Part shown: in pieces, positions 1 through 5,811 of the stretch
Position numbering within the stretch: the stretch's first letter is position 1
How the letters are laid out: every line of letters starts with the position of its first letter
Assembly (NCBI GenBank): GCA_028867395.1
Contig: JAGWGO010000022.1
Location: forward strand, 1-12,265
Direction of reading: 5' to 3'
DNA: 12,265 nt
Source: Nitrososphaerota archaeon
GTDB lineage: Archaea; Thermoproteota; Nitrososphaeria; Nitrososphaerales; Nitrosopumilaceae
Program-made: the position numbers and the translations under genes
Notes under the pieces: model-generated
What the model saw: the letters and a program-made list of their open reading frames with translations, nothing else
Databases searched by the model: none
Told to the model about the DNA's origin: nothing

Positions 1-707
1 TAATCAATTGGCTCGTGGCACGAAAATATCCCAGATGCAATGTATGCATTTAGTTTCTTGTCGCTTGCACCTGCGGTGTGGCCGTTTACTATGCCGCCAT
101 TTTCAAGAATGTGTCTTATGTTTTGAATTGTAACTGGGTCATTTGTTGTGACTTTGGTCCAAGAAAATACTTCTCCCATCCCAAGAACACTTTCAAGCTC
201 AAACGCTTTTTTCTGCTCTGCCCTTGATATTGTCCTTGCATGGCTAAACTTTCTGTCAACTGGTAATCCTCCAGGTATCATGTGAAATACCCGGATTGGC
301 AACTCTTCTGTCATCCTGACAAATTCTCGAAATCCCTTGTATCCGCAAACGCTTACGATATCTATCGGGTCAGAAAATAATGATGTAGTGCCACAAAGAA
401 GTGCGTGTTTTGCAAGCTCAGATGGCAAGATATACTGGTCTATGTGTATATGCGGGTCTGCAAATCCTGGAGTGACAAATTTTTCTTCCAAGTCTATTAC
501 TGCAGTCTTTTCTCCCACAGTGTGTGTTGCATCCTTGCCAATGTATGCAATCCTGTCTTTTAGAATTGCAATCTGCATTTGCGGTATTATCTCCCGGGAA
601 TAGACATTGACAAGCTTACAGTTTTTCAATACAATGTCTGCCTTTTTCTCCCCCATGGCTACTTGATTTAGCGGTCCTATCAATTCCGAAAGAGAGATTG
701 TCCTCAC
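1..707 (-). CDS. ade: Adenine deaminase-like amidohydrolase (5' part, runs off the left edge)
   Basis: This is the N-terminal 235 residues of a metal-dependent amidohydrolase of the adenine deaminase family, which converts adenine to hypoxanthine and ammonia in purine salvage. Visible are the opening ADIVLKN (residues 23-29), the first metal motif PGFADPHIHID (80-90), GTTSLFSDP (106-114), GEV (178-180), NGHTAG (208-213), and a C-terminal LNAYIASGI...HE (219-232). I chose the GTG at 707-705 over the ATG at 656-654 for two reasons: family members have about 15-20 residues before the ADLVLKN strand, and a TATA-like box lies about 27 bases upstream, fitting leaderless transcription. Classical enzymes, from memory, read HIHIESSM and DPHEIANV where this one reads HIHIDQYI and DPIDIVSV. 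It is therefore a divergent member whose substrate should not be taken for granted. The 3' part lies outside the window. Family assignment is firm; adenine specificity is inferred. Confidence 0.85.
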   Translation of the reverse strand, partial: MRTISLSELIGPLNQVAMGEKKADIVLKNCKLVNVYSREIIPQMQIAILKDRIAYIGKDATHTVGEKTAVIDLEEKFVTPGFADPHIHIDQYILPSELAKHALLCGTTSLFSDPIDIVSVCGYKGFREFVRMTEELPIRVFHMIPGGLPVDRKFSHARTISRAEQKKAFELESVLGMGEVFSWTKVTTNDPVTIQNIRHILENGGIVNGHTAGASDKKLNAYIASGIFSCHEPID

Positions 708-727
708 AAAATGATTCTATGCCAATA

Positions 728-740
728 CGCTATTAAAGCG
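728..740 (-). promoter_or_regulatory. TATA-like box and small dyad upstream of the adenine deaminase gene
   Basis: On the minus strand CTTTAATA (738-731) is centred about 27 bases before the GTG at 707, the distance expected for a leaderless archaeal transcript. The box sits inside a short dyad, CGCT-5 nt-AGCG (728-740). The dyad is short enough to be chance; the promoter call rests on spacing alone. Confidence 0.4.
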
Positions 741-753
741 ATATTCAAGGCTT

Positions 754-760
754 GATTTAA
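754..760 (+). promoter_or_regulatory. TATA-like box for the 79-residue membrane/zinc-ribbon gene
   Basis: GATTTAA is centred about 24-26 bases before the ATG at 781, consistent with a leaderless mRNA. It is only about 20 bases from the opposing adenine deaminase promoter, so the two genes probably share one compact divergent promoter region. Confidence 0.4.
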
Positions 761-780
761 CGAACCTTAATTTCTGTAAA

Positions 781-1020
781 ATGTGTAAACAACATATGAG
801 ATGGACGGGCCTGCCGATGACACTATTGATAATAGGTGTATCTTTGGCGATTTCTCTCATCTTATTCCAGCTTGGAATTTACTTCTTCTTTTTGCCGATA
901 ATCTTTATTCCATTTGCAAGATTTTTCAAAAGGCCTGCCAAGGTCTCGCGCATCTGTCCTGTATGCAGCATGCATTCGGACGGCAATTATTGTTCCAGAT
1001 GCGGAACCAAGATCTTATGA
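781..1020 (+). CDS. Small membrane protein with C-terminal zinc ribbon
   Basis: A 79-residue protein of unknown function. Residues 10-45 are strongly hydrophobic, enough for a helical hairpin or two closely spaced membrane segments, followed by a basic stretch (FFKRP). The last 25 residues carry two cysteine pairs, CPVC and CSRC, separated by SMHSDGNY and ending CGTKIL, the pattern of a zinc ribbon. By the positive-inside rule the ribbon should lie in the cytoplasm. The ATG at 781 is preferred because of the TATA-like box upstream, but the in-frame ATG at 796 would remove only five polar residues. It stands alone on the plus strand, about 50 bases before the ribosomal genes, which have their own promoter. 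The cysteine pattern and the membrane segment in one reading frame argue that it is a real gene. No specific role can be read from the sequence. Confidence 0.7.
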   Translation: MCKQHMRWTGLPMTLLIIGVSLAISLILFQLGIYFFFLPIIFIPFARFFKRPAKVSRICPVCSMHSDGNYCSRCGTKIL

Positions 1021-1040
1021 GAGGCAGATTCCCTAACACC

Positions 1041-1047
1041 TTTAAAT
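1041..1047 (+). promoter_or_regulatory. TATA box of the eL42-eS27 operon
   Basis: TTTAAAT is centred about 28 bases before the ATG at 1072, placing the predicted transcription start at or next to the start codon. This fits leaderless transcription of the two ribosomal genes. Confidence 0.5.
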
Positions 1048-1071
1048 TACGGTCAGGAGTCGACATCTTTT

Positions 1072-1353
1072 ATGAACATGCCCAAGGAGATCAGAAGGTA
1101 TTGCCCCAAGTGTAAGAAGCATACTTTACAGAAGGTTTCCTTGTACAAGGCAGGAAAAAGAAGAGGTTCTGCAATTGGTGAAAGAAGACACGCCGAAGAC
1201 AAAAAGGGATATGGCGGTCAAAAGTTCCCCAAGCTAGCCAAGCCTGCAAAGACAACAAAGAAGATGACACCAATCTTGATGTGTCCAGAGTGTAAAAAGA
1301 AATTTAATGTGGCAGGAATAAGACTAAGAAAGTTGGAGTTAGTGGCACAATGA
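1072..1353 (+). CDS. rpl44e: Large-subunit ribosomal protein eL42 (L44e)
   Basis: This is the archaeal/eukaryotic protein eL42 (formerly L44e) of the 50S subunit, which binds near the tRNA exit site of the large subunit. At 93 residues it has the usual length. It shows the expected two zinc-binding cysteine pairs, CPKC near the N-terminus and CPEC near residue 70, with a long basic glycine-containing linker between them (KRRGSAIGERR, GYGGQKFPK). The TATA spacing supports the ATG at 1072; the second ATG at 1078 gives MPKEIRR, which also resembles family N-termini, so the true start is one of these two. It overlaps the eS27 gene by four bases (ATGA), so the two are translationally coupled. Confidence 0.96.
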   Translation: MNMPKEIRRYCPKCKKHTLQKVSLYKAGKRRGSAIGERRHAEDKKGYGGQKFPKLAKPAKTTKKMTPILMCPECKKKFNVAGIRLRKLELVAQ

Positions 1354-1547
1354 AAAAAGCACAAATTCTCATTCCAAAGCCTGGAAGCAAGTTCCAGAGA
1401 GTCCAGTGTAAAGAATGTGGAGAGGAGAGTGTTGTTTATTCTCATGTATCTACTACAGTTGCATGCAAGGCATGTGGCAATACATTGGCTGAGCCAACAG
1501 GCTCTATTGCAACAATCAACGGCAAAATACTAGGTAGTGCCGAGTAG
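1350..1547 (+). CDS. rps27e: Small-subunit ribosomal protein eS27
   Basis: A 65-residue zinc-ribbon protein of the 30S subunit, present in archaea and eukaryotes but not bacteria. Two cysteine pairs are visible, CKEC at residues 21-24 and CKAC about 15 residues later, followed by GNTLAEPTGSIATING, typical of the family's last beta strands. The pairing with eL42 is a standard archaeal gene order. The last 18 bases overlap the 3' end of the convergent cobY gene. In many archaea the gene for initiation factor aIF2-alpha follows; here it does not. Confidence 0.96.
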   Translation: MKKAQILIPKPGSKFQRVQCKECGEESVVYSHVSTTVACKACGNTLAEPTGSIATINGKILGSAE

Positions 1548-2114
1548 ATCGTAGTCTCTTTTTGTGTTAAGATTTATCGCAATACGCCTGTCGTCGATTA
1601 GAATGTAAGACTCTATTACGTGCTTCATGCCCTGGATTTCTTTTGGATTTACAATCGATATGCCCGTAAACGCACATTCCTGTCTGTTATAGTTTACAAG
1701 ATATTCTGGTTTAGTTCCAGTCGAGTCCAAAAATTTCTTGCTCACAAGAACACTGGTCCATGGTTGCCCCTCTTCATATTGACTTGCAATTTTCTGTATA
1801 ATTTCAGAATCTAGTAATGCTAGATCACCAGAGACTACAAACACATTTTCGCTAAAATTTTGCAGCGCCTCACTTAGATCTTCAACATATCCTTTCCCTC
1901 TTGTTTCCATAGTTGGCATCCCAATCTCCCTGACAAACTCTGATGTCTTTGGAGCATTAGGGCTCGTGGCACATGTTATCTTTGAAAAACACTCTGATTC
2001 TTTCAGGGCAGAAATGACATGCTGTATTACAGGCTTTTTGTACTTTAGGAGTAGTTTTTCCTGGCTAGATTCCATCCTTGTTCCCTTGCCTCCGCACATT
2101 ACAAGAGCGATCAT
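1530..2114 (-). CDS. cobY: GTP:adenosylcobinamide-phosphate guanylyltransferase CobY
   Basis: A 194-residue nucleotidyltransferase of the archaeal CobY type, close to the usual family length. It transfers GMP from GTP to adenosylcobinamide phosphate, giving adenosylcobinamide-GDP for CobS. The N-terminus has the nucleotide-binding loop of MobA/GlmU-like transferases, MCGGKGTRM (6-14), then EKLLLKYKKPVIQHV, and later a VVSGDLALLD segment with the likely metal-binding aspartate. It is the non-orthologous replacement for bacterial CobU and lacks a CobU-type P-loop. The ATG overlaps the stop of cobS (ATGA) and it is the last gene of the cobalamin operon. Its 3' end overlaps the convergent eS27 gene by 18 bases. 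Neighbouring cobS and cbiB make the cobalamin role much more likely than a general MobA-like activity. Confidence 0.9.
   Translation of the reverse strand: MIALVMCGGKGTRMESSQEKLLLKYKKPVIQHVISALKESECFSKITCATSPNAPKTSEFVREIGMPTMETRGKGYVEDLSEALQNFSENVFVVSGDLALLDSEIIQKIASQYEEGQPWTSVLVSKKFLDSTGTKPEYLVNYNRQECAFTGISIVNPKEIQGMKHVIESYILIDDRRIAINLNTKRDYDLLGTT
1556..1564 (+). terminator. Possible T-rich terminator after eS27
   Basis: A pyrimidine run, TCTCTTTTT, begins nine bases after the eS27 stop codon, on the non-template strand where archaeal RNA polymerase terminates at T-tracts. It lies inside the convergent cobY coding region, so the plus transcript would end within antisense sequence. It is short and weakly supported. 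Confidence 0.25.
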
Positions 2115-2836
2115 CGTGATGCAAAGATTATCAGCGACGCAAGCCTTACAAGCTCGTTGCTTGCTCCAAAGACGTCACCTGAGATCCCACCAAAGCTTCT
2201 CTTTGAGATTGCAAGAAGCAGAAATGACATGCCCACTGTTGCTCCAATTACTATAATTCCTGTAATGCCACCAAGTACCACCGCCGGTATGATTGCCAAT
2301 GCTGATGCTGCTGCCAGTTTAGCAGGGCTTTTCATGTATTGCGTAAATGGGGAGCTGAGTCCTTGCCAGGCAGAAGATCCTCGATTTGCCTGCAGTACCA
2401 TTGCAAACTTTGCCATGATCTCGCTTACCAATATTGCTTCCAAGAGAACAAGCCCCTTCATCATAGAAATTGACATTATCATGCCAGCAACATAGAGGAC
2501 TACCGTTACCACCCCTGCTGACCCCACTGCAGGGTCTCGCATTGCCTTGAATTTTTTCTCCTTTGTTCCTTTTGCCATCATGCCGTCTGCAAAGTCGCAG
2601 AGCGCGTCAGTGTGGTGTATCCCAGTCATGATAACAAGCGCCCCTGTCAGAACAAGGCCCACAATCAGTGGTTGCACATACAGGGAAAGCCCATAGCCTG
2701 CACCTCCAATAAGCAGTCCGATAATTGCTCCTACAATCGGAAAGAGATACATGTTTTTTGCAACAACATCAAGCTCAGTCCCTTTTGATGGAATGATTGT
2801 TAGGAATGAGATGACTGAAGAGATTCCTTTAAGCAA
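2111..2836 (-). CDS. cobS: Adenosylcobinamide-GDP ribazoletransferase (cobalamin synthase) CobS
   Basis: An integral membrane enzyme joining adenosylcobinamide-GDP with the lower-ligand riboside to complete the nucleotide loop of cobalamin. The family signature is present: SFLTIIP near the N-terminus, HHTDALCDFADG, then KAMRDPAVGSAGV, the aspartate-rich metal-binding regions. Several long hydrophobic helices cover the rest. I prefer the TTG at 2836 (241 residues): the encoded start MLKGISSVISFLTIIP resembles other CobS N-termini, and the minus strand has GGTGG five to nine bases before it. The longer alternative is a TTG at 2869 (252 residues). No ATG start is available in this part of the frame. 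It overlaps the end of cbiB by 8 bases with the chosen start, and its own stop overlaps the cobY ATG. Confidence 0.93.
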   Translation of the reverse strand: MLKGISSVISFLTIIPSKGTELDVVAKNMYLFPIVGAIIGLLIGGAGYGLSLYVQPLIVGLVLTGALVIMTGIHHTDALCDFADGMMAKGTKEKKFKAMRDPAVGSAGVVTVVLYVAGMIMSISMMKGLVLLEAILVSEIMAKFAMVLQANRGSSAWQGLSSPFTQYMKSPAKLAAASALAIIPAVVLGGITGIIVIGATVGMSFLLLAISKRSFGGISGDVFGASNELVRLASLIIFASR

Positions 2837-3815
2837 TGTTCCACCAACCCAAGTAAGACAAGGCCACAATTACTGGAATCGTAAAAATTGCAGCAAACAA
2901 AATTGCTGTAACCTTCATCATTGAGATTGCTGTCTTGAAGTGTTTTTCTGTAAATTCAGTGTTGCCGTCTCCCAATACATAATGATCTAGTTTTTCAAAT
3001 CTCACGCCAAGGGCGCCAGCCATAGTGGCCATTGGATATCCAGCGTTTGGGCTTTCTGTTTTTGGCCCATCTCGCTTCATTACTGCAACAGATTGTCTCC
3101 AGTTACACCCTACAATCATTCCTGCAATTATCATTATCATGCTAGTCAAGCGCGATGGCACAAAGTTTAGCACCTTATCACAATTTGCACCAAACCATCC
3201 CAAGTTTCTAAAAAGATCATTCTTGTATCCAATCATAGAGTCTGCAGTGTTTACCGTCCTGTAAACAAATGCTCCTGCCAACCCAAAGAATGCAAAGTAG
3301 AACAATGGCCCTGTAATGCCGTCAACAATGTTCTCACTTATGCTCTCAAGTGTGGCAGAAATGACATGTTGTCTATCAAGATTCTTTGTGCTTCTTTTTA
3401 CTATCATAGATAGATTTGTTCGGGCCGCATCAAGGTCATCCCTTGATATGGCATCCATTATTTTGGAAGCATGTCGTTGCATTCCTTTGATTGCAATATT
3501 AGTCTTGAGCAAAAGGCCGATTACAAAGACAGAGGATGCCAAGACTAGAATTTTTTCAATTCCCAGATCCAAATTATTAAGATAAGCAAATGCATGATCT
3601 ACAAAATAAAATACAGAGCCAACAAGTGCAGTTATAGAGACTACAACAAAAATTCCCCCCAACTTTTCAAATCCACCGCTGTTTGATTTTGCTAATGGTG
3701 TAATTTTTCCAATTAACATTCCAATCCAAGCTGTAGGATGATATTTGTTTTTTGGATCTCCTAGTGCAAGATCAAGTAATAATGCAAACACAACGGAGAG
3801 AGCAAGCACTAACAT
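2829..3815 (-). CDS. cbiB: Adenosylcobinamide-phosphate synthase CbiB
   Basis: A polytopic membrane protein of about 328 residues that attaches (R)-1-aminopropan-2-ol phosphate to adenosylcobyric acid. Family landmarks are LLLDLALGDPKNKYHP near the N-terminus (the LDxxxGDP...HP motif), ATLESISENIVDG in the middle, then VNTADSMIGYKND and NFVPSRLT, with GYPMATMAGALGV toward the C-terminus. The ATG at 3815 shares one base with the cobQ stop (TGATG). A Shine-Dalgarno-like AGGTGA lies 12 bases before it on the minus strand. A TTG immediately upstream (3818) is the only alternative and adds one residue. It acts after CobQ and before CobY/CobS, matching the gene order. In some nomenclatures this enzyme is called CobD, not to be confused with the aminotransferase-like CobD upstream. 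Confidence 0.93.
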   Translation of the reverse strand: MLVLALSVVFALLLDLALGDPKNKYHPTAWIGMLIGKITPLAKSNSGGFEKLGGIFVVVSITALVGSVFYFVDHAFAYLNNLDLGIEKILVLASSVFVIGLLLKTNIAIKGMQRHASKIMDAISRDDLDAARTNLSMIVKRSTKNLDRQHVISATLESISENIVDGITGPLFYFAFFGLAGAFVYRTVNTADSMIGYKNDLFRNLGWFGANCDKVLNFVPSRLTSMIMIIAGMIVGCNWRQSVAVMKRDGPKTESPNAGYPMATMAGALGVRFEKLDHYVLGDGNTEFTEKHFKTAISMMKVTAILFAAIFTIPVIVALSYLGWWNIA

Positions 3816-4654
3816 CAATTCAAGAGGTCACCTATTGCCTTCATGTTAAGGTTTGATCTCACAGTGCGACTTAAATTCTCTATCTCTTTTTCAAGAGATT
3901 TTGTGTATCTTTCAGTAAATGACACTTGTTTTGGGTTTGCATGAAGCGAGTCTTCATCAGGTATATCAAATTTTAAGAGCGGGATTGTTCCAAATACTGG
4001 CCTGCTAGTCTTTTTCTTCAAATATGTAAAACCAGGACGCAAAATTCTTTCGTCTCCTCTGAACTTGTTTATCACATAGCCCTTGATGAATTTCCTGTCT
4101 TTACCAAGCAACTCTAGTGTTCCCACCACGCTTGCAAAGGTTCCTCCCTTGTCAATGTCAGACACGAGCAAGACGGGAGATGAGCAGTACTTTGCCATGC
4201 GCATGTTGGCAATATCGTATTTTTGCATGTTTATCTCAGCAGGAGAACCTGCTCCCTCAAGAATTACAATATCATATCTTGACCTTAGATAGTCAAGAGA
4301 CCTTTTTGCAATTTCAAGTCCCTTTGTCAAGGCAAATTTTTTATAATATTCATCAGCATGCATTTTCTTGTAGCTTTTTCCCATGACAAACACCTCACTT
4401 ACATAGTCTCCAAGGGGCTTGAGCATGATTGGATTCATGTGGGCTGAGACCTCCGTCTTGGCAGCAATTGCTTGGATTGCTTGTGCCCGCGAGATCTCAA
4501 AATCATCTCCTCGATAAGAATACGAAGACATGTTTTGCGACTTGAATGGAGCTACCCTGTATCCCTTGTTTGCAAAAATTCTACACAATGCAGTGACAAG
4601 AGTTGTCTTGCCTGCGCCAGAGGATGTGCCTTGAATCATCAGCGTTTTTGTCAT
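3815..4654 (-). CDS. cobQ: Cobyric acid synthase CobQ/CbiP lacking the glutamine amidotransferase domain
   Basis: Cobyric acid synthase amidates the b, d, e and g side chains of adenosylcobyrinic acid a,c-diamide, with ATP and normally glutamine. Residues 1-235 are a clear dethiobiotin-synthetase-like domain: P-loop GTSSGAGKTT (9-18), APFKSQNMS (35-43), RAQAIQA (56-62), MNPIMLKP (73-80), ILEGAGSPAEIN (131-142), SDIDKGGTFAS (165-175), INKFRGD (195-201) and PDEDSL (232-237). The usual proteins are about 480-500 residues because a glutamine amidotransferase domain follows. Here the gene ends at residue 279, and cbiB starts at once. The last 30 residues (KEIENLSRTVRSNLNM onward) resemble the C-terminal helical tail of full-length CobQ, so the amidotransferase part looks cleanly missing from the middle rather than the end being lost. 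The start overlaps the previous gene by ATGA. CobQ identity is strong. How ammonia is supplied is open. Confidence 0.88.
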   Translation of the reverse strand: MTKTLMIQGTSSGAGKTTLVTALCRIFANKGYRVAPFKSQNMSSYSYRGDDFEISRAQAIQAIAAKTEVSAHMNPIMLKPLGDYVSEVFVMGKSYKKMHADEYYKKFALTKGLEIAKRSLDYLRSRYDIVILEGAGSPAEINMQKYDIANMRMAKYCSSPVLLVSDIDKGGTFASVVGTLELLGKDRKFIKGYVINKFRGDERILRPGFTYLKKKTSRPVFGTIPLLKFDIPDEDSLHANPKQVSFTERYTKSLEKEIENLSRTVRSNLNMKAIGDLLN

Positions 4655-5727
4655 AGCTTATTCAATTCTCTTACAAGTTTTTGGTTTTCGCTGTGAGTCC
4701 TTACTGCAACCCGAATGAACTTGTCATCAAGGCCTTTGAACGAGCTGCAGTCCCTTACCAGTATGTTTTTTTTAATCAATTTTTTTTGCATATATTTTGC
4801 GCCAATCTTTGATTTTATCAAAATAAAGTTTGCTTGAGAGTCATGGCACTGGAATTTAGTCTTGGATATAGAGTCTTTGAGAAATTTTCGTTCTCTTACA
4901 ACTAGTTTTCTTGTTTTTTCTAGGTGAGACTTGCCTGACAGTGCCTTCATTGCTATATTTTGAGAAATACCGCTCACATTCCAAGGAATTTTAATCCTGT
5001 TTAGTATACCAATCATGTTTCTACTCCCAAGTCCATAACCCACTCTCAGGCCTGCAAGTCCAAAGGATTTTGTCATAGACCTCAAGATGAAAAGATTATC
5101 AAATTTGTGCAACTTTGAAACAACGCTTTCCTTGGGACTTGACATTTCAATAAAGCACTCGTCAACAAATGCAAATACAGAATTTTTTTGTGAAGCCTCC
5201 AATATCTTTAGCATATTTTTTTGGCTGGTAAGAACTCCGGTGGGATTATTAGGATTGCAAATGAAGATGCAGTGATTTTTTGGAATTGATTTGACAAATT
5301 CGTCAATGTCTTGGTTTAGATTCATTGTCTCAAAGTAAGAGACCTTGGAGCCCTCAAGTCTTGCTGCTGCTTCATATTCTCCAAAGGTTGGGATAGGAAT
5401 CAAAACTCTTTTTTTGCCAAGAAATGCCTTGCTAAAGTTGTATATTATTTCAGTGGCTCCGTTGCCTACAATTATTTGATCTTTTGTAACCTTGAGATAT
5501 TTTGCCAAGCCCTCCCTGAGTTGAGTTGAATCAGAGTCAGGATACACCGAAAATAATGCCGAGGTTTCTTTCAAGGTATCTCTCACAGAGGAAGGAAATC
5601 CAAGAGGGTTGACGTTTGAGCTAAAGTCCATTATTTTTGGATCAAACCCAAGGCCTGCCGAATAGATGCCGCCATGAGGTACTGTTCTATGGTTGGCAAC
5701 TGATGGCGCTACCCTTAGTTTCAACAC
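4651..5727 (-). CDS. cobD: Threonine-phosphate decarboxylase-like aminotransferase (CobD/CobC type)
   Basis: A 358-residue pyridoxal-phosphate enzyme of the histidinol-phosphate aminotransferase-like fold. In cobalamin synthesis such proteins decarboxylate L-threonine phosphate to (R)-1-aminopropan-2-ol phosphate, the substrate of CbiB. The N-terminal HGG (18-20) and DFSSNVNPLG (34-43) are typical of CobC/CobD rather than HisC. Other landmarks are GNGATE (88-93), NPNNPTG (158-164), VDE (188-190), the PLP lysine K220 in SMTKSFGLAGLRVGY, and R228. The GTG at 5727 is chosen because an in-frame stop lies shortly upstream; TTG at 5724 is equally possible. It is first in the operon and overlaps cobQ by four bases. 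HisC activity is the main alternative, but operon context favours cobalamin synthesis. Confidence 0.88.
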   Translation of the reverse strand: MLKLRVAPSVANHRTVPHGGIYSAGLGFDPKIMDFSSNVNPLGFPSSVRDTLKETSALFSVYPDSDSTQLREGLAKYLKVTKDQIIVGNGATEIIYNFSKAFLGKKRVLIPIPTFGEYEAAARLEGSKVSYFETMNLNQDIDEFVKSIPKNHCIFICNPNNPTGVLTSQKNMLKILEASQKNSVFAFVDECFIEMSSPKESVVSKLHKFDNLFILRSMTKSFGLAGLRVGYGLGSRNMIGILNRIKIPWNVSGISQNIAMKALSGKSHLEKTRKLVVRERKFLKDSISKTKFQCHDSQANFILIKSKIGAKYMQKKLIKKNILVRDCSSFKGLDDKFIRVAVRTHSENQKLVRELNKL

Positions 5728-5745
5728 CCTTTTGATATTGCATGG

Positions 5746-5753
5746 CTATTTAG
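5746..5753 (-). promoter_or_regulatory. TATA-like box of the cobalamin operon
   Basis: On the minus strand CTAAATAG is centred about 22-26 bases before the candidate starts GTG 5727 and TTG 5724, consistent with a leaderless operon transcript. The 84-base gap to the divergent asd gene holds both promoters. I see no long dyad or riboswitch-like structure. Confidence 0.35.
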
Positions 5754-5782
5754 TTGTGTTTTGGTTCCAGGTGCTAAAAGAA

Positions 5783-5788
5783 TATTAA
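5783..5788 (+). promoter_or_regulatory. TATA box of the aspartate-semialdehyde dehydrogenase gene
   Basis: TATTAA within an A/T-rich block is centred about 26 bases before the ATG at 5812, the position expected for a leaderless transcript. A purine run GAGAGG (5795-5800) lies between it and the ATG but is 11 bases from the start, farther than a normal ribosome-binding site. Confidence 0.45.
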
Positions 5789-5811
5789 TTGTATGAGAGG
5801 AATTTTGTCAT

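Noticed and set aside
337..603. An 88-codon plus-strand frame near the left edge
   Set aside because: It is antisense to the adenine deaminase homologue, whose motifs run through the whole stretch.
801..1115. A 104-codon plus-strand frame overlapping the small zinc-ribbon gene and the eL42 start
   Set aside because: It overlaps two better-supported genes in another frame and has no membrane or cysteine pattern of its own.
1966..2495. Plus-strand reading frames opposite cobY and cobS
   Set aside because: They are the reverse reading of membrane-protein and transferase genes with strong motifs; their translations carry no recognisable domain.
3812..4100. A frameshift hiding the amidotransferase half of CobQ
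   Set aside because: The frame ends cleanly at a stop that overlaps the cbiB start, no other frame nearby encodes an amidotransferase motif, and the C-terminal tail of the family still seems to be present.
5728..5811. A cobalamin riboswitch upstream of the cobalamin operon
   Set aside because: The 84-base gap is too short for one, no B12-box is visible, and archaeal cobalamin genes are not known to use this element. Both flanking genes appear to be leaderless.
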